Of a stretch of 64,000 nucleotides of DNA, positions 21,101 through 30,033 are shown piece by piece (positions within the stretch are counted from its first letter, which is position 1; the number at the start of each line of letters is the position of its first letter). Below the pieces are notes generated by a model. It was not told where the DNA came from. It saw only the letters and a program-made list of their open reading frames with translations, and did no database searches. The position numbers and the translations under genes were made by a program. The stretch is from Prevotella herbatica (GTDB lineage: Bacteria; Bacteroidota; Bacteroidia; Bacteroidales; Bacteroidaceae), in assembly GCF_017347605.1 (NCBI RefSeq), contig NZ_AP024484.1:124001-188000 (forward strand), written 5' to 3'.

Positions 21101-21164
21101 TAAACAGAAAAAAGGAAAAACTCCTACTCAATTTAGGGAAAATAAAATGAATGAAAAAGAATGA
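18162..21164 (+). CDS. Membrane-bound propeller sensor fused directly to an AraC DNA-binding domain
   Basis: 1000 residues. Signal peptide 1-20, then about 750 residues of two-component-regulator propeller repeats (recurring GNIWIST/GLVWFTT motifs), a Y_Y_Y domain about 776-835, and one membrane helix about 836-860. An AraC helix-turn-helix domain covers about 890-995 (NMSRTAFYTQLKTLTGMSPKEF; IAEVAYRTGFNDPVYFTRLFK). Bacteroidetes hybrid two-component proteins usually carry a kinase and a receiver between the helix and AraC; here only about 30 residues separate them. It would therefore work as a one-component membrane-tethered regulator. Ligand and targets are unknown; no polysaccharide locus is adjacent. 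Confidence 0.9.
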   Translation: MKKTLLLILFLSTFVSNINAQQMQARLDHYSTTDGLTSNSISDIIQDKFGYIWIATWNGLSRFDGYNFQNYATGKASGIKNLHNRILDLQTDLQGNIWMIMYDNRVFVLNRHTDCITNAFKGIEDCDNMKIYDTLTENKYKISNASTMSPDGNVYIIIPKKGIYQIYVKRSVHSIKKIIDDRKQIYNMTCDADGNLWLGTRKGLIMVDKRTGRTIGKLMVPGEHYNTMGFVGSDLYLGTQSGKIIIRDTKKCKSRYLDIKNTDHSPITALHVDSKGLVWFTTNKQGISMLNTKTKEVKAFTQKVNIPENDINGCTIFETGDVLWARMNHGGFGVYDRVTGQMNYFYNSPKDTWNLSNTVTTYMALNEGVVWMSTIRRGLEKLSIVNKRIKLVVPIPESNKYGINEIRAIIYDKKSNRILISNKAGEVYKLRSEDLNLASKAPIFKIRGRIYGMMEDHLGNIWISTKGNGLYILKYGQSSPIKVNYPFTSQNIYNTKEDKYGNIWLATYNGGVNVLKNNGNGHYTLITPKYIKGYGKDQFLKVRTIEIDNEGVVWAGTSDGIILLKFNNSKKAFEAYTLKQTKNTDEQMANNDIVEIKKSPNGDMWIATNGGGLIKSIGKDKENRWRFQNFGLSNGLPSEELRGITFTKEGQVWFSCDQIICSYDPQKQLFTTFSIQDGVGDIACSECSAYTLPDNRMLFGTLNGYYIVNKKLLTTTSGSDFKLAITDFYVNDKLMTPRSSKTYDYYIPDSAEVELPSRSSVFAIKFASLNYQLQHRVHYMYMLENYDDQWINANDTRTVSYSDIPAGEYTFRVKAFLLENPNKYDERKIKIIVPPYAFVSTTALWVYLILFIVGLLGAILWRKNINDNATNNMRVLKVGPEKIAFQNNEDFNFVKSLQDWLELHYADPNIKIGDIVHKTNMSRTAFYTQLKTLTGMSPKEFVSEFRLKKACMYLENDSCTIAEVAYRTGFNDPVYFTRLFKQKKGKTPTQFRENKMNEKE

Positions 21165-21188
21165 AAGGCAGCTCGCTTTTCATTCTTC
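21148..21188. terminator. Hairpin between the convergent regulator and helicase genes
   Basis: Inverted repeat agaatgaaa / tttcattct with GGC/GCT closing pairs, overlapping the stop of the regulator at 21164 and reaching the uvrD-like stop at 21188. A possible compact bidirectional terminator. Confidence 0.5.
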
Positions 21189-23491
21189 TAACTCAAAATT
21201 GTGAACCGGGCGAATTTAAGAAGAAGCATTTTTGTTCCTGTATTTTTGAAACTTACTGTAGCTTTAAGATTTTCACCCTCTCCTTCCAATTTATCAACTG
21301 TACCGACACCAAACCTCTGATGCTCAATAACACTACCTATATGCAGACCTTTAGGAAGTTCCATTGGCTTAACTGTAGGCTCAATTTGTTTTTTCAATGG
21401 CTGCAGAGTCGTCCGCTGAATATTATCTTCGGCATTTTGTGGTTTATTTGATATACTTCTGAAAGTATCTATCTTACGAGTCTGCCTTGGGCGTTCAAAT
21501 ATGTTAAGTCCACCAAAATCTGAACTTTCATCTTCAACATCAATGTATTTTGGATCAATATCTTTCAAAAACCTACTAGGAGTATCAAATTCCATCTTAC
21601 CATATCTCCACCTATTTTTAGCACTTGTAAGAATGCAATGCTTTTCTGCACGAGTTATTGCCACGTAAAACAATCTGCGCTCCTCTTCAAGTTCCCTCAT
21701 GCTAGTAAGACTCATCTGACTTGGAAAAATATTTTCTTCCATTCCAACGATGAATACAGTCGGGAATTCAAGTCCTTTTGCTGCATGAATAGTCATCAAA
21801 CTAACACGACTACCTTCTCCGTCATCACTATCCAAATCTGTAAGAAGAGCAACTTCCTGTATAAAATCTATCAGTCCGAGATGTTCCACATCGCCTTCTT
21901 CCATTCGTATATCTACGAAATCTTTAAGTCCATTGGCAAATTCAGATAAGTTTTCCTGACGAGAAAGACTTTCAGGATCTTTAGAACCGAATATATCGGC
22001 ATGCATTCCACTTTGTTGTATAATATCAATACCAAGATCTGAGGCATTATCTATACTCAAGCGAGCTATAAAACCATTTATCAGTTCTGCAAAGTTTGAA
22101 AGTTTCGTTATCGCTCCGTTATTCACAGAAAGTCCATACTTAACAGGATGACAAATAACTTCCCAAAAACTAATTGCATTTTGCTGTGCACATGATGCAA
22201 TTTTTGTTATTGTTGTGTTTCCTATTCCCCTTGCAGGATAATTGATAATTCTCTTTATTGCTTCCTCATCATCTGGATTTACAATAACACGAAAATAAGC
22301 CAGAATATCTTTTATCTCCTTTCGCTGATAAAAGCTCAGTCCACCAAATATACGATAAGGTATTCCCTGTTTACGCATTTCTTCCTCAAAGCTTCTGCTT
22401 TGCGAATTAGTACGATACAATATAGCGATATCACTATATTCACAACAGTCATTACGTTTAATTCGTTTAATGTCTCGGCAGACTACGGCAGCTTCTTCCT
22501 TATCACTGTAAACAGGCTTATAAAGTAATTTTTCGCCTTCTTCATTATCGCTGAACACATCTTTATGAATCTGGCGTTGATTATGACTTATAAGACTATT
22601 TGCAGCCTGAACTATTCGCTGTGTTGAACGATAATTCTGTTCTAGTTTAAATAATTTACTTTCAGGATATATCTTCTGGAAATCAAGTATATTATCTATA
22701 TTAGCTCCACGAAATCCATAAATACTCTGTGCATCATCCCCTACAACGCAAACATGTCTATTATCTTGTGTAAGTTGCTGCACAATACATTGCTGGACAT
22801 AGTTCGTATCCTGATACTCGTCTACAAGAACATACTTAAAACGCTCTGAATATTTTTTTCTTATATCCTCATGTTCCTTAAACAATCGCCAAGTCATTAC
22901 AAGTAGATCGTCAAAATCCATTGCGTTAGCATTTTGGCAACGCTGTTGATAAGCCAAGTATATTTTATAAATTTCAGGTTGTTTTGAATTTCTGTCACGT
23001 TCTAGCACTTCTCTATCATTAGCATATTGTTCAGCCATCACTAAATGATTTTTAGCCATGCTAATATGCGAATGAACGCTTGCTGGTTTATATGTCTTAT
23101 CATCCAACCCCATTTCTTTTACAATACTCTTTATGAGCGATCTACTATCAGCTTCGTCATATATTGTAAAAGCAGAATTATATCCAATCTTTTCAGCTTC
23201 AAAGCGCAATATACGTGAGAAGATGCTATGAAAAGTTCCCATATACAAACTACGAGCTCTCTCAAGCCCAACAAGTCCGCCGATACGAATTTTCATCTCT
23301 GCAGCTGCCTTATTTGTAAAGGTCAAAGCCAATATATTCCATGGCGTATAGTTCAAGTCATCAAGCAGATAAGCTATCTTATATGTCAACACACGTGTTT
23401 TACCTGATCCTGCGCCGGCTATCACCAGCTGCGGACCAGAACAAAATTCCACTGCGGCACGCTGTCCGCTATTTAATTCATCAAGGAGCAT
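21188..23491 (-). CDS. UvrD/PcrA-type DNA helicase
   Basis: 767 residues, superfamily 1A 3'-5' helicase. Walker A AGAGSGKTRVL near residue 27, DEYQDTN near residue 222, GDDAQSIYGFRGA near 248, QNYRST near 285, and VSLMTIHAAKGLEFPTVF in the C-terminal half. The end (HIGSVIEHQRFGVGTVDKLEG) is the Tudor-like domain typical of PcrA/UvrD that contacts RNA polymerase. Expected roles are nucleotide excision repair and removal of replication blocks. It lies 21 bases downstream of mtgA on the same strand, probably in one operon. Confidence 0.95.
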   Translation of the reverse strand: MLLDELNSGQRAAVEFCSGPQLVIAGAGSGKTRVLTYKIAYLLDDLNYTPWNILALTFTNKAAAEMKIRIGGLVGLERARSLYMGTFHSIFSRILRFEAEKIGYNSAFTIYDEADSRSLIKSIVKEMGLDDKTYKPASVHSHISMAKNHLVMAEQYANDREVLERDRNSKQPEIYKIYLAYQQRCQNANAMDFDDLLVMTWRLFKEHEDIRKKYSERFKYVLVDEYQDTNYVQQCIVQQLTQDNRHVCVVGDDAQSIYGFRGANIDNILDFQKIYPESKLFKLEQNYRSTQRIVQAANSLISHNQRQIHKDVFSDNEEGEKLLYKPVYSDKEEAAVVCRDIKRIKRNDCCEYSDIAILYRTNSQSRSFEEEMRKQGIPYRIFGGLSFYQRKEIKDILAYFRVIVNPDDEEAIKRIINYPARGIGNTTITKIASCAQQNAISFWEVICHPVKYGLSVNNGAITKLSNFAELINGFIARLSIDNASDLGIDIIQQSGMHADIFGSKDPESLSRQENLSEFANGLKDFVDIRMEEGDVEHLGLIDFIQEVALLTDLDSDDGEGSRVSLMTIHAAKGLEFPTVFIVGMEENIFPSQMSLTSMRELEEERRLFYVAITRAEKHCILTSAKNRWRYGKMEFDTPSRFLKDIDPKYIDVEDESSDFGGLNIFERPRQTRKIDTFRSISNKPQNAEDNIQRTTLQPLKKQIEPTVKPMELPKGLHIGSVIEHQRFGVGTVDKLEGEGENLKATVSFKNTGTKMLLLKFARFTILS

Positions 23492-23512
23492 TATATAAAT
23501 ATAGAAACTTTT

Positions 23513-24247
23513 TTATCTAGAGTAAACACCACCGGCGGAAGTTGAAGGATTATAGTCCTCACCCTCTTTAGGAAAACTTGGAATAAACCTCATGCTACTC
23601 AATATTTGTCTTTGGCGTTTACGCATGTAACGTCCAGGATTCTTACTGCTGAACTTACGAGGATTAGGCAATGTCGCTGCAATAAGCGCACAATCAGAAC
23701 GACTCAGATCCTCTGCCTTTTTACCGAAATTATATTCAGCAACTGCATCTGCGCCATATATACCATCCCCCATCTCAATAGAATTAAGATATACTTCCAT
23801 TATGCGCTGCTTGCTCCATAATAATTCTGTAAGGGCTGTGAAATAAACTTCAAATCCCTTGCGCACCCATGAACGACCTGGCCACAAAAATACATTTTTA
23901 GCAGTTTGTTGACTAATAGTACTTGCTCCCAATTTGCGTTTTCCTCCCTGAATATTTCTTTTAGCAGCTTTTTCAATAGCATCATAATCAAAACCATGAT
24001 GCAACAAGAAGCGTTGATCTTCACTAGCCATTACAGCAACAGGAAGATGATCAGATATCTCATCAATCGGAACCCAATGGTGATGAAGCGTAATACTCTG
24101 ACCTTCGGCTACTTGCTGAAAACATCTGATAAACATTAAGGGCGTGAAATAAACGGGAATAAAACGAAGCACAACTACAGCCAAAATGGTTGAAGCAAAA
24201 AACAAGGATACTCCCCATCTAACGATTTTCCAGACTTTAGTTTTCAT
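23513..24247 (-). CDS. mtgA: Monofunctional peptidoglycan glycosyltransferase MtgA
   Basis: 244 residues, a stand-alone GT51 glycosyltransferase that polymerises lipid II. One N-terminal membrane helix (about 12-32). Family motifs are present: ASEDQRFLLHHGFD with the catalytic Glu near residue 77, GASTISQQTAKNVFL, and KQRIMEVYLNSIEMGDGIYG. The C-terminus is basic. It precedes the helicase gene with a 21-base gap; a terminator of the OmpA gene lies just upstream. Confidence 0.95.
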   Translation of the reverse strand: MKTKVWKIVRWGVSLFFASTILAVVVLRFIPVYFTPLMFIRCFQQVAEGQSITLHHHWVPIDEISDHLPVAVMASEDQRFLLHHGFDYDAIEKAAKRNIQGGKRKLGASTISQQTAKNVFLWPGRSWVRKGFEVYFTALTELLWSKQRIMEVYLNSIEMGDGIYGADAVAEYNFGKKAEDLSRSDCALIAATLPNPRKFSSKNPGRYMRKRQRQILSSMRFIPSFPKEGEDYNPSTSAGGVYSR

Positions 24248-24252
24248 TTACT

Positions 24253-24288
24253 AAAAAAATAGGGGCACACCAAAACAGTATGCTCCCC
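24253..24288 (-). terminator. Terminator of the OmpA-family lipoprotein gene
   Basis: Minus-strand stem GGGGAGCA / TGCCCC (one bulge) followed by a T-run, between the OmpA stop (24314) and the mtgA start (24247). Confidence 0.7.
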
Positions 24289-24313
24289 AATATTAAAATT
24301 TGTTTAACTTAAT

Positions 24314-24991
24314 TTATTCTGAAAGAGTTCCGTTATTTGCTGCGTTTACCATGGCAGGACTAGCATACAGATAAACTTCGACTCTACGGTTTTGCTGACG
24401 TCCAGCAGCAGTTGTATTGTCAGCAACAGGAGAAGAACTTCCCTTACCTTCTACTTTCTGGAACTGATAAGGTGATACACCACAGCTCTTAAGATAATTT
24501 ACAACACTCTGTGCACGACTATTACTCAATGGAATATTGATACCATCATTACCTGTGTTATCAGTATGACCATAGATATCTACATGACAATCTGAATTAT
24601 TCTTTAAAACAGAAGAAAATTTAGAAAGGTCATTCTTTGAACCTGAATTCAAAATTGCTTTGTTTGTTGCAAACAGAATACCACTATCAAATGTTACCTT
24701 AACAGCCTTCAGACCGTTAGCATCCGTAACCTCTTCAACCTTTGCATTATTAACCTTTGCAGCCTCAGCAGCAACTTTATCCATATGATGTCCTATAACA
24801 GCACCAGTACCTGCGCCTACGGCACCCCCGATAGCGGCACCTACAGCAGCATTACCTGCTATCTTTCCAATGATTGCACCTAAAACAGTACCACCACCTG
24901 CTCCAATGAGAGCACCTGTGCCTTGTTTTGTAGCGCAACTAAAAACTGTTAGGAAACAAAGTCCTAATGTGGCGATCTTTATTTTTTTCAT
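24314..24991 (-). CDS. OmpA-family lipoprotein with glycine-zipper segment
   Basis: 225 residues from the ATG at 24991; the GTG two codons earlier is less likely. Lipoprotein signal with Cys near residue 19 (LCFLTVFSC). Residues about 25-75 form a glycine zipper (GALIGAGGGTVLGAIIG, AAIGGAVGAGTGAVIG) that may insert in a membrane. Residues about 95-215 are an OmpA C-like peptidoglycan-binding domain: DIYGHTDNTG and LSNSRAQSVVNYL, then GRQQNRRVEVYL. It probably ties the outer membrane to the cell wall. A consensus promoter is at 25027-25057. Confidence 0.92.
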   Translation of the reverse strand: MKKIKIATLGLCFLTVFSCATKQGTGALIGAGGGTVLGAIIGKIAGNAAVGAAIGGAVGAGTGAVIGHHMDKVAAEAAKVNNAKVEEVTDANGLKAVKVTFDSGILFATNKAILNSGSKNDLSKFSSVLKNNSDCHVDIYGHTDNTGNDGINIPLSNSRAQSVVNYLKSCGVSPYQFQKVEGKGSSSPVADNTTAAGRQQNRRVEVYLYASPAMVNAANNGTLSE

Positions 24992-25026
24992 AATCACTAA
25001 TAATTTATGTTACACGTATCTGACTG

Positions 25027-25057
25027 CAAAGATAAAGTAAATGAGTGGAAAATCAAA
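25027..25057 (-). promoter_or_regulatory. Promoter of the OmpA-family gene
   Basis: Minus strand: TTTG (25054-25057), 19 bases, TATCTTTG (25027-25034). Leader to the ATG at 24991 is about 30 nt. Confidence 0.75.
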
Positions 25058-25227
25058 ATAAAACATGTTTAAATTTTATATTACCGAGCGCAGCTTATAT
25101 CATTCAATATTCACATAAGTTTGTGAGTAAGAATAAAATAAATAATGTTTTTTTTAATTTGTACACGATGGTTACCAACATTTTTTTGTAATTTTGCAAA
25201 CAAATTAAAATATAAGAACTTAATATA

Positions 25228-26709
25228 ATGGCAAAAGAACTTAAAGAACTTACCAAGCGAGCTGACAACTATAGCCAGTGGTATAACGACTTGGTATCAA
25301 AGGCAGACCTAGCTGAACAGGCACCTGTCCGTGGTTGTATGGTAATTAAGCCATACGGTTTCGCTATTTGGGAAAAGATGAAGGAGCAACTTGACAAAGA
25401 ATTCAAGAAAACAGGTGTGCAAAATGCATACTTTCCTCTCCTAATTCCAAAGAGTTTCCTTAGTAAAGAAGCTGAACACGTAAAAGGATTTGCCAAGGAA
25501 TGTGCTGTAGTAACTCATTACAGACTTAAATCAAGTGAAGATGGAAAAACTGTTGTTGTTGATCCAGCTGCTAAACTTGATGAAGAACTGATAATCCGTC
25601 CTACTTCTGAAACTATTATATGGAATACATATAGGGGATGGATACATTCTTGGAGGGATCTTCCTCTAATGTGCAACCAGTGGTGTAACGTTATGCGCTG
25701 GGAAATGCGCACACGTCCTTTCCTTCGCACATCAGAATTCCTTTGGCAAGAAGGTCATACTGCACATGCAACTCGCGTAGAGGCAGAAGCAGAAGCACAG
25801 AAAATGCTAAAGGTATATGCAGACTTTGCAGAAAATTGGATGGCTGTACCTGTACTACAAGGTGTTAAGAGCGAAACTGAACGTTTTGCCGGAGCACTTG
25901 ACACTTACACTATTGAGGCCATGATGCAGGATGGTAAAGCTTTACAAAGCGGAACAAGTCACTTCCTTGGGCAAAATTTCGCAAAGAGTTTTGATGTTAC
26001 ATTCCTAAACAAAGAAAACAAGCCAGAATATGTATGGGCAACATCATGGGGAGTAAGCACACGCCTTATGGGTGCACTCATTATGGTTCACAGCGATGAC
26101 AACGGACTTGTTCTTCCTCCAAAGCTAGCTCCTATCGAGGTAGTAATAGTACCTATTTTCAAGGGTGACGAACAGCACAATGCTATTTCTACTAAATTGC
26201 AACCTGTAATAGACAAACTACAGGAACTTGGAATAAGCGTTAAATATGATGATTCTGACAACAAGAGACCAGGATTCAAGTTTGCTGACTATGAACTGAA
26301 AGGTGTTCCTGTACGTCTAGTAATGGGTGGACGTGATTTAGAAAACAACACAATAGAAATCATGCGACGTGACACTTTGGAAAAAGAGAACGTCAGCTTT
26401 GATGGAATTGTTGAGCGAGTTAAGGACCTGCTTGATAATATTCAGAATAACATGTTTGAGAAAGCAAGAAAATATCGTGATGCTCACGTTTACGAATGTG
26501 ACAACTATGATGAATTCAAGGAACGTGTTAAAGACGGAGGTTTCTATCTATGTCACTGGGATGGCACAGAAGAAACTGAAGCTAAGATTAAAGAAGACAC
26601 TCAGGCTACTATAAGATGTGTCCCATTTGCTTACGAGCAAACCGAAGGCATTGATATGGTATCAGGCAAGCCTGCAAAATGTCGTGTAATTATAGCAAGA
26701 AGTTACTAA
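25228..26709 (+). CDS. proS: Prolyl-tRNA synthetase (archaeal/eukaryote-like short type)
   Basis: 493 residues, class II synthetase that charges tRNA-Pro. It lacks the large editing insertion of the E. coli-type enzyme and has the C-terminal zinc-like region of the archaeal type. Seen motifs: [16 protein letters not shown], the motif 2 region [23 protein letters not shown] near residue 155-178, and [17 protein letters not shown] near 240. Its last residue is Tyr, as is usual in this subfamily. A TAATTTTG box at 25189-25196 is the likely -7 element. Confidence 0.96.
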   Translation: MAKELKELTKRADNYSQWYNDLVSKADLAEQAPVRGCMVIKPYGFAIWEKMKEQLDKEFKKTGVQNAYFPLLIPKSFLSKEAEHVKGFAKECAVVTHYRLKSSEDGKTVVVDPAAKLDEELIIRPTSETIIWNTYRGWIHSWRDLPLMCNQWCNVMRWEMRTRPFLRTSEFLWQEGHTAHATRVEAEAEAQKMLKVYADFAENWMAVPVLQGVKSETERFAGALDTYTIEAMMQDGKALQSGTSHFLGQNFAKSFDVTFLNKENKPEYVWATSWGVSTRLMGALIMVHSDDNGLVLPPKLAPIEVVIVPIFKGDEQHNAISTKLQPVIDKLQELGISVKYDDSDNKRPGFKFADYELKGVPVRLVMGGRDLENNTIEIMRRDTLEKENVSFDGIVERVKDLLDNIQNNMFEKARKYRDAHVYECDNYDEFKERVKDGGFYLCHWDGTEETEAKIKEDTQATIRCVPFAYEQTEGIDMVSGKPAKCRVIIARSY

Positions 26710-26735
26710 TAATAGTAATTAAAGAATAGATAATT

Positions 26736-26771
26736 AAATCCCTTCTCTTTATTGATGAAGGGATTTTTTTA
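26736..26771 (+). terminator. Terminator of proS
   Basis: Stem aaatcccttc / gaagggattt (26736-26745 with 26757-26766), then a T-run. Confidence 0.9.
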
Positions 26772-26921
26772 TGATTTAACTATACATAACTATGTATTAT
26801 CAAAACATCATAATTTATCAAACGTTTAATATTTTATAAAAAACTGATTTTATCATATAAGTATCCAAAATCTTTATTACTTTTGCGATAACATTAATAA
26901 CATTTACAAAAATTAGAGACA

Positions 26922-27311
26922 ATGAAAAAGATTATTACAATAGCAATGATGCTGATGGCATTTTTTACAATGGCTTCTGCACAGAAAGAAGCTGACATCA
27001 GATTTGACAAAGTGACGGTTGATCTTGGAGCTTTTTCGGAAAAAGATCCTGTTCAAAAAACAACATTCACTTTTACAAATGTTGGTGATGGTCCTCTTGT
27101 AATCAATCAAGCTGTTGCAAGTTGTGGATGCACTGTTCCTTCTTACCCAAAAGCACCAATAATGCCCGGACAAAAAGGTGAAATAAAGGTCACTTATAAT
27201 GGTGCTGGCAAATTTCCTGGTAAATTCAAAAAGAGCATTACTATACGTACTAACGGCAAGACAGAAATGACACGCCTTTATATAGAAGGTGTTATGAACG
27301 AAGCTAAATAA
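26922..27311 (+). CDS. DUF1573 periplasmic protein
   Basis: 129 residues. Signal peptide about 1-20 (MKKIITIAMMLMAFFTMASA). The rest is one DUF1573 Ig-like domain: FDKVTVDLGAFSE, TFTFTNVGDGPLVINQ, ASCGCTVPSYPKAPIMPG, and KFKKSITIRTN. The CGC motif is conserved in the family, role unknown. A TACTTTTG box at 26878-26885 precedes it and a strong hairpin follows, so it forms its own transcript. Confidence 0.9.
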   Translation: MKKIITIAMMLMAFFTMASAQKEADIRFDKVTVDLGAFSEKDPVQKTTFTFTNVGDGPLVINQAVASCGCTVPSYPKAPIMPGQKGEIKVTYNGAGKFPGKFKKSITIRTNGKTEMTRLYIEGVMNEAK

Positions 27312-27348
27312 AGCTTATTATTTTAGAATTTACATTTACACTATAAGT

Positions 27349-27400
27349 AAAAAACTTTATAACGTTGTCATCTGACTTTAAAACGTTATAAAGTTTTTTT
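27349..27400 (+). terminator. Terminator of the DUF1573 gene
   Basis: Long stem aaaaaactttataacgtt / aacgttataaagtttttt, about 15-base loop, T-run. The rest of the 27312-27675 gap shows nothing coding. Confidence 0.9.
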
Positions 27401-27600
27401 TATGCCTTTTTGTAATTACAGATAATATAATCTGAATATTAGATATATCTCTTTATTGTGTTCATCATATACTAAACTATTGATAACCATTATGCACAAA
27501 GAGTTAGAGACATTAGTGACATCAAAGAAATCTTATAGAAGCCTACTTCCGCAAACATAAATAGCGGAATTGAAAGCTATCAAATAAAAAGAATAAGAAC

Positions 27601-27630
27601 AAAAAAAAAGAGGCAGTTAATAGCCTCTTT
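27601..27630 (-). terminator. Terminator of the GDP-fucose operon
   Basis: Stem aaagaggc / gcctcttt (27607-27614 with 27623-27630), then T-run on the minus strand. It lies 46 bases after the fcl stop. Confidence 0.8.
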
Positions 27631-27675
27631 AATAGATAATGAACGTAAAAACGAACATCGTATGTTTTAAATTGA

Positions 27676-28884
27676 TTACTTCTTCAATGAATCTCTATAC
27701 CATTCATAAAGACGTTCTACACCATCTTCAATCTCAACTTTATGAGTCCAACCGAGACGATGAAGTTTATCAACATCTATCAACTTACGCGGAGTACCAT
27801 TTGGCTTGCTGTCATCCCAGATAACATCGCCTTCAAAACCGACAGTCCTTACAACAATGTTTGCTAGTTCCTTTATGGTTAGTTCCTTACCTGTACCAAC
27901 ATTGATATGACAGTTACGAATTTCACCTAACTTAGGCAATGCTCCACCACGACCTTCACTGTTGTTTCTATCTACAGCACCATTGATCTTTGCACCATAG
28001 AATACACTTGAATATTTCTCAATACCAATTATATCTTTGAAGTCAACATTTAACAACACGTGAACGCTGGCATCAGCCATATCCTCACTCCACAAAAATT
28101 CACGAAGCGGACTTCCATCACCCCAAAGAGTGACCTTATTGTCTTCTATACCATAAAAAGCAAGAGCCTTAAGAATGCGTTCTTTCTCGTTCTTTCCGTC
28201 AACATTACCTTCTCCTATTATTGCGCATAACTTGTCGGTTGGATTTATAGGACGCTTGTCCATATCCACACGAATCTCATCCCAGTTATTGTCATGAATA
28301 AGCTTAGCCAAGTAAATCTTACGCATCATAGCTGGCATGACATGACTATTCTCCAAATGGAAATTGTCATTAGGACCATAAAGGTTGGTAGGCATAACAG
28401 CAATATAGTTTGTACCATACTGCAAGTTATAACTCTCACACATTTTAAGTCCGGCAATCTTTGCTATTGCATACTCTTCATTAGTATATTCTAACGGAGA
28501 AGTAAGCAAAGCTTCTTCCTTCATTGGCTGCGGAGCATTTTTAGGATATATGCAAGTACTACCCAAAAACAACAGTTTCTTCACTCCATGTGAATATGCA
28601 TTGCTTATTACATTACACTGAATCTTCATGTTCTGCATAATGAAATCTGCACGATAAAGAGAGTTGGCAATGATTCCACCAACAAATGCTGCCGCAAGGA
28701 CCACAGCATCTGGGCGCTCTTCATCAAAGAATTTCTTTACAGCATACTGATCGGTCAGGTCAAGTTCATGATGACCACGACCAATCAGATTATTATAACC
28801 TCTTGATTTAAGGTTATTCCAAATTGCCGATCCTACAAGTCCATGATGACCGGCAACATATATCTTACTATTCTTATCTAACAT
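27676..28884 (-). CDS. fcl: GDP-L-fucose synthase
   Basis: 402 residues, an extended SDR epimerase/reductase. It converts GDP-4-keto-6-deoxymannose to GDP-L-fucose. NAD(P) site GHHGLVGSAI near residue 12, GSTCIYP near 108, and catalytic Tyr-x3-Lys in EEYAIAKIAG near 137. It is longer than the E. coli enzyme (about 320); the extra residues (about 205-235 and 280-320) include a Lys/Glu-rich segment, as in other Bacteroidetes members. The gene starts 5 bases after gmd. The product feeds fucosylated surface polysaccharide and glycoproteins. Confidence 0.95.
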   Translation of the reverse strand: MLDKNSKIYVAGHHGLVGSAIWNNLKSRGYNNLIGRGHHELDLTDQYAVKKFFDEERPDAVVLAAAFVGGIIANSLYRADFIMQNMKIQCNVISNAYSHGVKKLLFLGSTCIYPKNAPQPMKEEALLTSPLEYTNEEYAIAKIAGLKMCESYNLQYGTNYIAVMPTNLYGPNDNFHLENSHVMPAMMRKIYLAKLIHDNNWDEIRVDMDKRPINPTDKLCAIIGEGNVDGKNEKERILKALAFYGIEDNKVTLWGDGSPLREFLWSEDMADASVHVLLNVDFKDIIGIEKYSSVFYGAKINGAVDRNNSEGRGGALPKLGEIRNCHINVGTGKELTIKELANIVVRTVGFEGDVIWDDSKPNGTPRKLIDVDKLHRLGWTHKVEIEDGVERLYEWYRDSLKK

Positions 28885-28889
28885 AATTA

Positions 28890-29984
28890 TTATTTCACAA
28901 TACCTTTCTCAAGATATTCTGCCAAATTAGTTCTCACACGTTCTGCAGCTCCATCAGAAGCGATCTTTGCCATATCACTGTCTACCATGATATTTACAAG
29001 TTCCTCAAAACTTGTTCTACTTGGATTCCAGCCAAGTTCTGCCTTAGCCTTTGTTGGGTCACCCCAAAGATTGACAACATCAGTTGGACGATAAAAGTCT
29101 GGGCTAACCTCGATAACTACTTTTCCAGTAGCCTTATCAATTCCCTTCTCATCCATTCCTTCGCCTTTGAATTCAAGTTCTATACCAACACGCTTGAAAG
29201 CATGATAGCAGAATTCACGCACACTATGCTGAACACCTGTAGCAATAACAAAGTCCTCTGGCTTCTTGTGCTGAAGAATAAGCCACATACATTCTACATA
29301 ATCCTTTGCGTATCCCCAGTCACGAAGTGAACTCAAGTTACCAAGGAATAATTTTTCCTGCTTACCCTGCTTAATTCGAGCAACGGCAAGAGTTATCTTT
29401 CTCGTTACGAAAGTTTCTCCTCTGCGCTCACTCTCATGATTAAACAATATACCTGAGCAGCAAAACATGTTATAAGCCTCACGATATTCTCTTACAATCC
29501 AGAAGCCATATTGCTTAGCTACAGCATAAGGGCTATATGGATGGAATGGTGTGTTCTCATTCTGAGGAACTTCTTCAACCTTTCCATACAACTCAGACGT
29601 AGATGCCTGATAAATTCTACATGTATCTGTCATGCCCAACTGGCGCACAGCCTCCAAAACACGCAATACACCAACTGCATCAACATCAGCAGTGAATTCA
29701 GGAGAGTCAAAACTTACCTGAACATGACTCTGTGCAGCAAGATTATATATTTCTGTTGGGTTAACTTTTCCAATAACCCCCAACATACTCATTGAATCAC
29801 CAAGGTCAGCATAATGAAGATGGAAATTTTGTTTCCCCTCCAAATGTGCGATACGTTCGCGGTAATCTACTGATGAACGACGAATTGTACCATGTACATC
29901 ATAACCCTTATCAAGCAAAAATTCTGCAAGATAAGAACCATCTTGTCCAGTAATACCGGTAATTAAAGCAACTTTCTTTTCCAT
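28890..29984 (-). CDS. gmd: GDP-mannose 4,6-dehydratase
   Basis: 364 residues, extended SDR enzyme. It makes GDP-4-keto-6-deoxy-D-mannose, the first dedicated step to GDP-fucose. NAD(P) motif [14 protein letters not shown] near residue 9, [16 protein letters not shown] near 128, catalytic Tyr-x3-Lys in [19 protein letters not shown] near 155. [17 protein letters not shown] is the family signature. It lies between manC (49-base gap) and fcl (5 bases) in the operon. Confidence 0.97.
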   Translation of the reverse strand: MEKKVALITGITGQDGSYLAEFLLDKGYDVHGTIRRSSVDYRERIAHLEGKQNFHLHYADLGDSMSMLGVIGKVNPTEIYNLAAQSHVQVSFDSPEFTADVDAVGVLRVLEAVRQLGMTDTCRIYQASTSELYGKVEEVPQNENTPFHPYSPYAVAKQYGFWIVREYREAYNMFCCSGILFNHESERRGETFVTRKITLAVARIKQGKQEKLFLGNLSSLRDWGYAKDYVECMWLILQHKKPEDFVIATGVQHSVREFCYHAFKRVGIELEFKGEGMDEKGIDKATGKVVIEVSPDFYRPTDVVNLWGDPTKAKAELGWNPSRTSFEELVNIMVDSDMAKIASDGAAERVRTNLAEYLEKGIVK

Positions 29985-30033
29985 GAATTATTTATATTCT
30001 TTTACGCCTTTATTATAAATAAAGTTTAATTGT

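Noticed and set aside
27492..27560. 22-codon ORF MHKELETLVTSKKSYRSLL in the 27.4-27.6 kb gap
   Set aside because: Too short, no promoter box, no likeness; probably chance.
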